Origin: Hyphomicrobiales bacterium
GTDB taxonomy: Bacteria > Pseudomonadota > Alphaproteobacteria > Rhizobiales > Devosiaceae
Assembly (NCBI GenBank): GCA_026989045.1
Contig: JALSJY010000054.1
Location: 1-24,767 of the forward strand
Length of the DNA stretch: 24,767 nucleotides
Direction: 5' to 3'
Positions within the stretch are counted from its first letter, which is position 1; each line of letters opens with the position of its first letter. Both the position numbers and the translations under genes were made by a program. A model generated the notes under the pieces. That model ran no database searches and was not told where the DNA came from. It saw only the letters and a list, made by a program, of their open reading frames with translations. Positions 16,175-24,402 of the stretch are shown here, one piece after another.

Positions 16175-17215
16175 ATGAAAATAGAACAAATATCTAATCA
16201 TATAAATAGAATATTAGTTTTTTTATTCTCACTTGCAATGGCAATATTTAGCTTTGTAAACAATGTTCAAGCTGATTCAAAGTCCTTGATTTTATCCTTG
16301 CCGATTGACTGCCTGCCAAATTACACCTGCTTTATTCAAAATTATGTAGATATTGATCCAACAAAACAAGCGCGTGATTATGCTTGCTCAAGTAGCACTT
16401 ACGATGGTCATAAAGGGGTAGACTTTCGCCTGCTCTCAACAAAGGCAAGTAGTGATGGAGTGAATGTCTTAGCAGCTGCCGCTGGTGTTATAAAAGCGAG
16501 GCGAGATGGTCTAGTAGATCGTTTAATAATTGATATAAACGATCCATCAATTCAAAATCAGGAATGTGGTAATGGTGTTGTAATCGAGCATGGAAATGGC
16601 TGGGAAACTCAATATTGCCACATGCGACAAGGAAGTGTCCCTAGCAAAATTGGTGACAGGGTTACGCAAGGGCAGGTCATTGGTAAAGTAGGTTATTCGG
16701 GTCTTGCCCAATTTGCTCATCTGCATATTAGCGTGCGCCATGATGGCAAAATTATTGACCCCTTTACTGCTACTGGTGTTGATAATAGTTGCAATGCATC
16801 ACCAAATATTAAAGCTGGATTATGGGATAATTCTGTAAGAGAGGTGTTTATTTATAAAAATGGCGCCCTTATTGAAAGTGGGTTTGCAACAACGCCTGTT
16901 AAGCCTGTTGACTTGGAAGCTGGTAATAAACCAGCAATTCCTACCTCAATTTCTGCATCAGCGATTGTTATATATGCAAGATTTATCAATCTAAAAAAAG
17001 GTGATAAAATTAGTTTTGAAATTATTGGCCCAGCTGGTGAAATTATCTCAAACACTACAAAGCCATTACAAAGGAATAAGGCGCAATATGTTGCCTATTC
17101 AGGTAAGAAACAGCCTAAGGAAAGTTGGCAACAAGGTGTTTATAAAGCGCAGATTAAACTTATTCGTGAAAATGAAATTATCATGCAAAAAGAAAATAAA
17201 GTTGAGCTTTTTTAG
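16175..17215 (+). CDS. Periplasmic M23-family metallopeptidase
   Basis: The ATG at 16175 has AAAGG 8 bases upstream and gives a 346-residue protein with a signal peptide ending V-Q-A (31-33). A longer frame from 16061 overlaps the previous gene and has no ribosome site. The M23 (LytM) domain at about 75-190 is complete: H79 and D83 in H-K-G-V-D, H149 in Y-C-H-M, and H182/H184 in H-L-H-I-S, so the zinc site and catalytic His are intact. Residues about 205-346 form a beta-sandwich-like C-terminal domain. Enzymes of this type cut peptide cross-links in peptidoglycan. Beside an exporter it might make room in the wall for the secretion channel, but that link is inference. Confidence 0.85.
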   Translation: MKIEQISNHINRILVFLFSLAMAIFSFVNNVQADSKSLILSLPIDCLPNYTCFIQNYVDIDPTKQARDYACSSSTYDGHKGVDFRLLSTKASSDGVNVLAAAAGVIKARRDGLVDRLIIDINDPSIQNQECGNGVVIEHGNGWETQYCHMRQGSVPSKIGDRVTQGQVIGKVGYSGLAQFAHLHISVRHDGKIIDPFTATGVDNSCNASPNIKAGLWDNSVREVFIYKNGALIESGFATTPVKPVDLEAGNKPAIPTSISASAIVIYARFINLKKGDKISFEIIGPAGEIISNTTKPLQRNKAQYVAYSGKKQPKESWQQGVYKAQIKLIRENEIIMQKENKVELF

Positions 17216-17227
17216 CTGCGCTTTATT
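17195..17227. terminator. Candidate bidirectional terminator between convergent genes
   Basis: AATAAAG and CTTTATT pair over 7 bp, with an inner GC pair set and a TTTTTTA loop. The minus strand continues with a T-rich stretch (TTTTCTTTTT). It covers the end of the peptidase gene and of the adaptor gene, 7 bases apart. Two mismatches in the stem weaken the case. Confidence 0.35.
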
Positions 17228-18530
17228 CTTCTCTAAATGCCCTTTCAACAACATCAAGAAATGGTTTTAATAAATAAGATAACGCATTGCGTTGCTCAGT
17301 TTGAATGAATACTTCAGCTGGCATACCAGTTATCAAAACTTGCTCATCGCTTAGCCTGTTAAGTTCTTCTTCGCTTATTTCAATATCAACTGAGAAATAG
17401 CTTGCACCAGAAACCTCATCTATTAACAATGCAGCGGAACGATTTTTAACATGCCCAATTAAGACAGGCGTGGAACGGGAGGCAAAAGCTGACAGATGAA
17501 TCGCTCCCTCCTGTCCTATTTTTACATTATCTATATCTGTTGGAGAAATTTTGGCTTCTATTACAAGACTATCTCCTTCTGGAATAATCTGCATAATCGG
17601 TTTAGCAGGAGAAATAACGCCGCCAATAGTGTGAATTGACAAATCATGCACTCTACCGGCGCTAGGAGAGCGAATTTCAACACGCTTTAACTTATCTTCG
17701 ATAGCAATTTTCTTTTCATGCAACTCTGCTATACGAGTTTCGGCATTCTCAAGGTCATTGAGAACTTTATCTTTAAAGTCCATATCAAGTTGTAAAATCT
17801 GTAATTTAGTTTCCTCAATAGCACTGCCAGATTGTGCAATTTGGCTTCCTATTTGCTCAAATTGACCAGAAAGTTGAGCCTCTTGTTGTTCCAGCGAGCG
17901 CAAACTATCTCTAGTTATTATTCCCCTTTCCATTGCAGGTTTTTTTATTTCAATATCTTGACGGATTATTTCTATCTGCTTTTTTACTGCAGCTCTTTGC
18001 GACTTTAGACCCTTTATTTGTTCATTTAATTGCTCAATTTTTTGTCCCATAACTTGAGCTCGCCCATCCATATTTTTAGCTCTGGCATCAAATTGTAAGT
18101 TTTGAGCAGCAATGGCATTTTTTATACGAATATCATTTTGGTTATCAATTAAAACTTGCGGATAGATAATTGTTTTAGCAAGATCACGCTCGGCTGTAAG
18201 GCGTGCGATTATTGCATGAGTTTTATAAAAGCTGTCAGTAATAATTGCTAGGCTAGCTTGAATATCAGTATCATCTAAAGAGATCAATAAATCTCCTGCC
18301 TTGACCAAATCGCCATCGGATATTAGAATTTTTTTAACAATCCCGCCATCTAAATGTTGAACAGTTTTTGCCTTGCCGCCAATTCCGATAACCCCTTGAG
18401 CAATAACTGCCCCAGAGATAGAAGCAGTGCTTGCCCAGCCCACTAGGCCACCGATAAAAACTATCAAAAATATATATCCTGTAACAATCCATGATTTTGG
18501 ATTGGAATATTTATTAGCTTTATCATTCAT
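17223..18530 (-). CDS. Type I secretion periplasmic adaptor, HlyD/PrtE family
   Basis: The 435-residue membrane fusion protein has a short cytoplasmic N-terminus, one membrane segment at about 14-35 (I-F-L-I-V-F-I-G-G-L-V-G-W), and a lipoyl-type start V-Q-H-L-D-G-G-I-V-K. A long coiled-coil hairpin follows at about 140-270. After it come the returning lipoyl half (I-R-S-P-S-A-G-R-V) and a beta-barrel. The end, G-M-P-A-E-V-F-I-Q-T-E-Q-R, then L-S-Y-L-L-K-P-F and R-A-F-R-E-E, is the signature of the PrtE group. It links the inner-membrane ABC exporter to a TolC-like outer channel, which is not encoded here. The start overlaps the exporter stop by 4 bases (ATGA), so the two are made together. 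Confidence 0.92.
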   Translation of the reverse strand: MNDKANKYSNPKSWIVTGYIFLIVFIGGLVGWASTASISGAVIAQGVIGIGGKAKTVQHLDGGIVKKILISDGDLVKAGDLLISLDDTDIQASLAIITDSFYKTHAIIARLTAERDLAKTIIYPQVLIDNQNDIRIKNAIAAQNLQFDARAKNMDGRAQVMGQKIEQLNEQIKGLKSQRAAVKKQIEIIRQDIEIKKPAMERGIITRDSLRSLEQQEAQLSGQFEQIGSQIAQSGSAIEETKLQILQLDMDFKDKVLNDLENAETRIAELHEKKIAIEDKLKRVEIRSPSAGRVHDLSIHTIGGVISPAKPIMQIIPEGDSLVIEAKISPTDIDNVKIGQEGAIHLSAFASRSTPVLIGHVKNRSAALLIDEVSGASYFSVDIEISEEELNRLSDEQVLITGMPAEVFIQTEQRNALSYLLKPFLDVVERAFREE

Positions 18531-20272
18531 GATGTTTTGCTTTTGCTCATTTCTCGTAATTTTGCTAATACTTTATTCCTTGCGCCAAATAACATCTGCT
18601 CACCTTGATTTAAAAACATCATCAATTCCATATCACGCAAAGCATCATCACGATGAGAAATCACAATAACCGTTGTTGAGCGTTTATGCATTTCCAACAA
18701 GGCCTTTTTAAGGGCGTTTTGACCAACAGCATCTAATGCCGAATTTGGTTCATCAAGTACAATGAGTGCTGGGTTACCATATAAAGCTCGAGCTAAGGCA
18801 ACTCGTTGCCTTTGACCTGTTGATAATCTAGTTCCCATAAATCCGATATCAGTTTCATAAGCTTGTGGCATATCCGTAATCATTTTATCAACACCTGCTA
18901 ATTGCGCCGCTTCAACAATTGCTGCATCAGTTGGATTTTCATAAAAACGTGAAATATTTTGTTTAATTGTGCCGCCAAATAGCTCTACACCTTGAGGCAA
19001 ATAACCTATGTTCCTTCCTAATTGCTCGGGGTTCCATTTGTTGAGCGCAATATTATCTAATGATATCTCTCCGCTAACATCGGCTTGCGGCCACAAGCCC
19101 AAAAGCGCTTTTGCTAATGTAGTTTTGCCTGACCCACTTGGCCCGATAATGCCAAGAGATTGACCAGGAGTAAGAGAAAAATTAATGCCGCTAGCCCTTG
19201 GGTTGCGACCAATTATTACAGCTTTTTCACCAGGGACTTTTGCTCTTAGCTTTTCAACTTTCAGATACCCCTTTGGCTCTGCTAATATGGTTCGCTCAAC
19301 TGGCTCTTCTACTTTGCTTAAAATATCATTGATGTTTTTATATGCTTCACGAGCTTTAATAAACCCTCGCCATTGACCAATAGATTGCTCAACAGGCTGC
19401 AAGGCTCTACCAAGAATAATGGATGCGGCAATCATGGTGCCTGGGGTGATAATTTGTTTAACAGCCAGTGCTGCGCCTACTGCCAACATGGCTGATTGTA
19501 AAAACAGGCGCAAAGATTTTGAAATTGCAGTTAATGTTCCTGATCTATCACTTGCAATAGCCTGAAGAGTTAGGCCTTTGGAGCGCTCTGACTGCCATAA
19601 TTTTCTAAACGGGGCGAGCATTCCCATTGCTGATAACACCTGAGCATTCCGGCGGCCAGAATCTTCTAATTGAGCGCCTGCGCCCATAGATTTACCTGCA
19701 TCTTCAAGTAGTTTTCGAGTGCGAATATCATTAAGTAGTGCAATAATAAACAAAGCGATTGCACCAAATATGGCTAACACACCTAATGTCCAATGAAATA
19801 TAAAAATTATTATGATGTAGATAGGAACCCACGGGCTATCAAATAGTGCAAAGGGGCCTGGGCCGGTTAAAAATTGTCTGAAAGTATCAAGTTCACGCAC
19901 GCCACCAACAACGCCACCACCAGTTTTTATATTAACCAATATTTCAGCATCAAATAATCGATCACTCATTTGTTGGTCAAGCTTCATGCCAAGGCGGACA
20001 AAAATACGAGAACGCACAACTTCAAGCAAGCCAAGCACAATGAATAAAAATGTCACAAGTAAAAACAATGCAATCAATGTCGGCATTGAGCGAGAGGTCA
20101 ACACACGATCATAAATTTGCAACATAAACAGCGGACCAGTAAGCATCAAAAGATTGATGAAAAAACTAAAAATCCATGTTGATGTAAACGCGCTAGAATG
20201 ATTGCTTAGCGCTTGTTTTAGTTCTGCTGTAGAACTGGTATTTTGGCTGTTAATTGCTACGCCCCTTATCAC
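18527..20272 (-). CDS. Type I secretion ABC exporter, PrtD family
   Basis: The 581-residue permease-ATPase has a membrane domain (first segment near 35-56) and a complete C-terminal ATPase: Walker A G-P-S-G-S-G-K-T-T at 377-385, Q-loop near L-P-Q-G, signature L-S-T-G-Q at 483-487, Walker B L-I-V-L-D-E-P at about 503-509, and the H-loop in V-I-S-H-R. Length and the absence of an N-terminal C39 or C39-like domain fit the PrtD group, which exports RTX proteases and other RTX proteins without leader cleavage. The GTG at 20272 has no good ribosome site. An AAGGGG lies just inside the frame, 7 bases before an ATT codon, so the true start is uncertain by a few residues. The likely cargo is the divergent RTX protein. 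Confidence 0.92.
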   Translation of the reverse strand: MIRGVAINSQNTSSTAELKQALSNHSSAFTSTWIFSFFINLLMLTGPLFMLQIYDRVLTSRSMPTLIALFLLVTFLFIVLGLLEVVRSRIFVRLGMKLDQQMSDRLFDAEILVNIKTGGGVVGGVRELDTFRQFLTGPGPFALFDSPWVPIYIIIIFIFHWTLGVLAIFGAIALFIIALLNDIRTRKLLEDAGKSMGAGAQLEDSGRRNAQVLSAMGMLAPFRKLWQSERSKGLTLQAIASDRSGTLTAISKSLRLFLQSAMLAVGAALAVKQIITPGTMIAASIILGRALQPVEQSIGQWRGFIKAREAYKNINDILSKVEEPVERTILAEPKGYLKVEKLRAKVPGEKAVIIGRNPRASGINFSLTPGQSLGIIGPSGSGKTTLAKALLGLWPQADVSGEISLDNIALNKWNPEQLGRNIGYLPQGVELFGGTIKQNISRFYENPTDAAIVEAAQLAGVDKMITDMPQAYETDIGFMGTRLSTGQRQRVALARALYGNPALIVLDEPNSALDAVGQNALKKALLEMHKRSTTVIVISHRDDALRDMELMMFLNQGEQMLFGARNKVLAKLREMSKSKTS

Positions 20273-20529
20273 AAATAAACAATGCTTGATAAATATCTAT
20301 TGAGAAGTCCAAAAGTAAGCAAGCCAAAACTGCTTTATCATTAGAGTCTTGTTAGTTCTTAGCATGATCCTACCGTAGTTATTAACCAATTTTTACTTGA
20401 AGAGAACGCCTATTTAAGTTAATCAATAGTTAATATTGGGCGCTCTTTATTTTTGAATAGTATTTTCATTTGTATTTTTGACCCATTGAATTAATAGACG
20501 CAACTTTTTTTATTTTGGGAGATTTATAA
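20273..20529. promoter_or_regulatory. Shared divergent upstream region with CtrA-like site
   Basis: This 257-base AT-rich gap serves both the exporter operon and the RTX gene. TTAA (20419-20422), seven bases, then TTAA (20430-20433) match the full CtrA recognition pattern of Alphaproteobacteria. A TTAACCA half-site type sequence lies about 40 bases further left. No clear -35/-10 pair stands out. The RTX ATG has a good GGGAG 8 bases upstream (20517-20521). Confidence 0.4.
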
Positions 20530-23500
20530 ATGGCTATTTATAATGTAATTGCTAGCAATGATTTTAGCGCTGGATTTTGGGCAGCGGTTATTGATCCAAC
20601 GGCTACGCCTGTTGTAGTTAATGACAATCTAATGACTATTACAAATGCTAACGGCACTGAAACACATCTAATTGGAAGTGGTTTTTCTACTGGCGACCCA
20701 ACACAAGCGTCTGTGACTGGTATTCAACACGTTGGAGTTACTAGCACCTCTAATATATTACTTGAAGAAATTACAGGGATTAATATCACTGGCACTGATT
20801 TAGCAAATGTTGGCGCATTTGCACTTAATTTAATTTCTGGTGCAATAAACCAAGAAATTAGCACTGCGCTTGGCAGTGCTTGGCAAAATGTGCAACAATT
20901 TGGCGTAGTAGTTTCAGCAACTTCAGACATGGTTGTTTTTGAAAATAGTGATGGATCTCAGACACGTCATCATGGAACTGACCTTAAAATAGATTCGGCA
21001 ACTGGCGTTTTTACAGCAGGAAGTTTGATAGGAGTTGATCACTTTGATCCACTTACGAATACTACCCTTAATAGCTATACTTATCTCTACACGATTCCAA
21101 TTCCTCCTTTACCGGGCGCTATTTTTAGTTCATTTGCTTTTGCTGGTAATGACACACTTAATGGTGGTGATGGCAATGATGTCTTATTTGGTTATGATGG
21201 AAATGACACGCTTAATGGCGGTGATGGTAATGACGCATTGAATGGCGGTGCAGGAAATGATATTTTGAACGCAGGTGATGGCTTAAATAGTCTTTCAGGT
21301 GGTGCTGGAGATGATACGCTTAATGGTGGTGCAAACCAAGACGGTCTTTTTGGTGGAGATGGTAACGATACATTAAATGGTGGCAATGGCACAGACTTGC
21401 TACAAGGGGGTGCAGGCAATGATACTCTAAGCGGTGGTCAGGGAGGTGACATATTTAATTTTATTGGTGACTGGGGTCAGGACACAATAAGCGACTATAA
21501 TGCAGGCGTTGATGTTATTAGTTTTGCTGACTTAAATGCTATGGGTGGGTCTGCCACAGGCCCTAGTAGTTTTACTGATTTTACTATCACAGAAGTTTCC
21601 GGCAATGCCGTAATAAGTTACGGCGCAAATTCAATCACTTTGACAGGAGTGTCAGCGGCATCTCTAAGCGCAACCGACTTTCAATTTACTGCAAATTCAA
21701 CAGGGGGTAATATAACGACAAACTTGAATATAGATATACTATCCTCAGCAGGTGGGAAATTAGATTGGTGGGAAGTGATAAACACTGCACCTTCATCAAT
21801 GCAAATAGCTTTAATGATTGGGGGCGCTACCGATACTCAGATAACTATGGAAAACACGGACGGCACTTTAACTGTTATTAACGGCACTAATATGAATCTT
21901 TCAACTGGCCAGCCTGTTTCCATTACCTCCCTTCAGCATTTTGCTTCTGATGGAACGACATTATTAGGCACAGTCACAGGTATTGACTATATATTTGCGC
22001 CAACTGGTGGTAACATATTGGCCGCAGGCTTAGCCCCATTATTGGCTTGGGCAAATGAGTTTGATTTTAACTCCGTGCCAACTGTAACCGATACAAGCAT
22101 GACTTTCACAAACTTAGATGGCTCAAGCACAATTGTTTATGGTACAGGCTTTTTGGGAGGCGACCCTGCATTAGTAACTGTTACTGGAGCTGAATTAAAT
22201 GTAGGTGGCACTACAGTTTTGGATTTTAGTGGGGTTAGTTTAACATTAGATCAGTTTGGAGCATTTACTTCAGTCACAGACATGGCATCTCTTAGGGAAG
22301 TTATTCTTAGTGGTGACGACAATTACAATAGTGCCGATCCTGATGATGTTTCTATCAATACTCAAGGCGGTGATGACACTATTCTTTCTGGTCCAGGTAA
22401 TGACATATTAAATGGTGGTGATGGTGACGACTATATGGTTGGCGGAGCTGGCAATGATATTATGGACGGTGGCAATGGCATCGACAATATACGTGGCGGA
22501 GTAGGAAGCGATAGCCTATCTGGCGGTGTTGGTAACGATTATTTATTAGGTCAAGATGGTAATGACACTCTCTCTGGCGGTGATGGCAACGACACTCTAG
22601 TTGGCGGAGCTGGCTATGATAGTATGGATGGTGGAGCTGGTGATGATTATTTTGTCATGGACATTGGTGACACTATCGATGGTGGGGCAGATAATGATAC
22701 CGCTATAGTTGAGGGTGTTATTTCTCTATCAGACACTAATTTTGCTAATATGGAAGCTGTCAAAGGTAGTGATAACGACGATAACATTAACGCCTCTGCT
22801 GTGACTAGCTCACTAAATATACAGGGTGAGGGTGGCAATGATGTTTTATTTGGCACAAATGTTGGTGGTAATATTTCTGGCGGCAATGGTAATGATTATA
22901 TGGTTGGCGGCGATGGTGCTGACATTATGAACGGTGACGCAGGTGAAGATAATATGCGTGGCGGTAATGGCAACGACTTTTTATATGGCGGCCTTAATGA
23001 CGATTATATGCTAGGTGGTGATGGTAATGACAACCTGCGCGGCGGTGATGGCAACGACACTCTAGTTGGCGGAGTTGGCTATGATAGTATGGATGGCGGA
23101 GCTGGTGATGATTTTTTTGTCATGGATGATAATGATAGTATTAATGGTGGTTTAGGGCGTGATACAGCTATAGTCACTGGAGATATCACTCTAGATCAGA
23201 CCAACTTTGTTAATATGGAAGCCATAAAAGGTGATGCTAGTGATAATACTATTGATGCTTCAGCTCTATTAAAGTTTGAACTTAATATGCAAGGCGGAGC
23301 TGGTGCTGATACTTTAATAGGCACATCTTTTAGAGATATCATGCTTGGTGGTAGTGGCGAAGATAATATTTCAGGCGGTGATGGTAATGACTATATGCGT
23401 GGCGGCAATGAAAATGACATCATGAATGGCGGCGAAGGTGTTGACAATATCGGTGGAGATGATGGTGCCGATACTCTAAATGGTGGTGATGGTGGTGATT

Positions 23501-24249
23501 ATCTGACTGGCGGCGCTGGTGCTGATATTTTAAACGGCGATGCTGGTGATGACTTTATTAGAATGGATGATCTGGATACAGTTGACGGTGGCATCGGTTT
23601 TGATACTGCTATTGTCGATGGAGCTATCACATTGAATAACACCAACTTTGCTAATATGGAGCTTATCAAGGGCGGTGACAATGATGACAACATTGATGCT
23701 TCAAATATTACAGGTGCATTGAATATGCAAGGTAACGGCGGAAATGATACACTGATTGGCACGTCGTTTGGAGATATAATGCTTGGCGGAGAAGGGAATA
23801 ATATCCTGAGTGGTGGTGATGGTGACGACTATATGCGCACAGGGTCAGGGACTGACATTCTCAATGGCGGTAATGGTGTTGATAATATGGGAGGCGGCAA
23901 TGGTAGCGACCAGTTGTTTGGAGGTGCTGGCAATGACTATATGAAAGGTGAAGATGGTGCCGACATTTTGACAGGTGGTCTTGGTAATGACAATCTAATC
24001 GGCGGAACAGGTGTTGATAGCTTTGTCTTTGAAGATGGCTGGGGTCAGGATTTCCTTCATGATTTTGCTGATGATGGATTAGAAAAAATGGATTTTTCTG
24101 GAACAACAAATGTAAATAGCTTAGCTGATCTTACTATCACAGATGTAGGTAATGGGAATGCTCTTGTTTCAGATAATGCAGGTAACACTATTACCGTTAT
24201 TGGTATTGCAGCAGCTGATCTTATGAGTGGTGATGATTTCATTTTCTAA
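20530..24249 (+). CDS. Large RTX calcium-binding protein with a duplicated architecture, type I secreted
   Basis: The 1239-residue acidic protein has no signal peptide and no Cys that I can see, typical of type I cargo. Layout: a beta-rich region with two repeat units (35-64, 134-168), RTX nonapeptides of the G-G-D-G-N-D-T-L type (206-306), and a closing domain (307-386, W-G-Q-D to T-D-F-Q-F). The same order then repeats: two further beta units (438-471, 524-553), a long RTX array (613 to about 1160) and a closing domain (1163-1239, W-G-Q-D to D-D-F-I-F). The last residues fit the C-terminal secretion signal of PrtD-type cargo. The long array holds three spacer modules each with a T-A-I-V strand and F-A-N-M-E or similar. 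No protease (HExxH) or lipase motif is visible. Adhesin, surface-layer or matrix roles are plausible. Confidence 0.9.
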   Translation: MAIYNVIASNDFSAGFWAAVIDPTATPVVVNDNLMTITNANGTETHLIGSGFSTGDPTQASVTGIQHVGVTSTSNILLEEITGINITGTDLANVGAFALNLISGAINQEISTALGSAWQNVQQFGVVVSATSDMVVFENSDGSQTRHHGTDLKIDSATGVFTAGSLIGVDHFDPLTNTTLNSYTYLYTIPIPPLPGAIFSSFAFAGNDTLNGGDGNDVLFGYDGNDTLNGGDGNDALNGGAGNDILNAGDGLNSLSGGAGDDTLNGGANQDGLFGGDGNDTLNGGNGTDLLQGGAGNDTLSGGQGGDIFNFIGDWGQDTISDYNAGVDVISFADLNAMGGSATGPSSFTDFTITEVSGNAVISYGANSITLTGVSAASLSATDFQFTANSTGGNITTNLNIDILSSAGGKLDWWEVINTAPSSMQIALMIGGATDTQITMENTDGTLTVINGTNMNLSTGQPVSITSLQHFASDGTTLLGTVTGIDYIFAPTGGNILAAGLAPLLAWANEFDFNSVPTVTDTSMTFTNLDGSSTIVYGTGFLGGDPALVTVTGAELNVGGTTVLDFSGVSLTLDQFGAFTSVTDMASLREVILSGDDNYNSADPDDVSINTQGGDDTILSGPGNDILNGGDGDDYMVGGAGNDIMDGGNGIDNIRGGVGSDSLSGGVGNDYLLGQDGNDTLSGGDGNDTLVGGAGYDSMDGGAGDDYFVMDIGDTIDGGADNDTAIVEGVISLSDTNFANMEAVKGSDNDDNINASAVTSSLNIQGEGGNDVLFGTNVGGNISGGNGNDYMVGGDGADIMNGDAGEDNMRGGNGNDFLYGGLNDDYMLGGDGNDNLRGGDGNDTLVGGVGYDSMDGGAGDDFFVMDDNDSINGGLGRDTAIVTGDITLDQTNFVNMEAIKGDASDNTIDASALLKFELNMQGGAGADTLIGTSFRDIMLGGSGEDNISGGDGNDYMRGGNENDIMNGGEGVDNIGGDDGADTLNGGDGGDYLTGGAGADILNGDAGDDFIRMDDLDTVDGGIGFDTAIVDGAITLNNTNFANMELIKGGDNDDNIDASNITGALNMQGNGGNDTLIGTSFGDIMLGGEGNNILSGGDGDDYMRTGSGTDILNGGNGVDNMGGGNGSDQLFGGAGNDYMKGEDGADILTGGLGNDNLIGGTGVDSFVFEDGWGQDFLHDFADDGLEKMDFSGTTNVNSLADLTITDVGNGNALVSDNAGNTITVIGIAAADLMSGDDFIF
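22576..22661 (+). repeat. Near-identical 86-base tract, copy 1, in the RTX array
   Basis: This tract matches 23041-23126 with three mismatches, 465 bases (155 codons) apart. The match is closer than between neighbouring nonapeptides, which suggests recent duplication or gene conversion. Confidence 0.8.
23041..23126 (+). repeat. Near-identical 86-base tract, copy 2, in the RTX array
   Basis: Partner of 22576-22661; both encode the D-T-L-V-G-G, Y-D-S-M-D-G-G-A-G-D-D segment that opens a spacer module. A third, more diverged module starts near 23497. Confidence 0.8.
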
Positions 24250-24255
24250 TCACTA

Positions 24256-24402
24256 AATTGACCTTGCCCCTTTAAAGGGGCAAGGTCAATAAGGTCATAG
24301 CCTGTTTTAATCATTCGTAAAACAATGCAACGGGCTTGAGTATTAAGTCTGCCCAGGGCATCTGGAGTAAGTAATTTTTCTTTGATCTAATTTTTAGAAA
24401 AT
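24256..24402. repeat. Right copy of the repeat bracketing the secretion locus
   Basis: It aligns with 15645-15777 in the same orientation, with an extra segment of about 15 bases. Its minus-strand frame is open across the core and reads I-K-E-K-L-L, P-D-A-L-G-R-L-N-T-Q-A-R-C-I-V-L, then G-Y-D-L-I-D-L-A-P before a stop near 24250. It has no start codon or ribosome site, so it looks like a gene remnant. Confidence 0.65.
24257..24290. terminator. Perfect 34-base palindrome after the RTX stop
   Basis: ATTGACCTTGCCCCTTT is followed directly by its exact reverse complement, 7 bases after the RTX stop codon. In RNA it would form a very stable hairpin able to end or protect the RTX transcript. There is no T-run on either side, so it is not a classical intrinsic terminator. 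Confidence 0.5.

Noticed and set aside
21145..24000. Regularly spaced short repeats that could suggest a CRISPR array
   Set aside because: The repeats are in-frame codons of RTX nonapeptides within one long gene, without uniform repeats or unique spacers.
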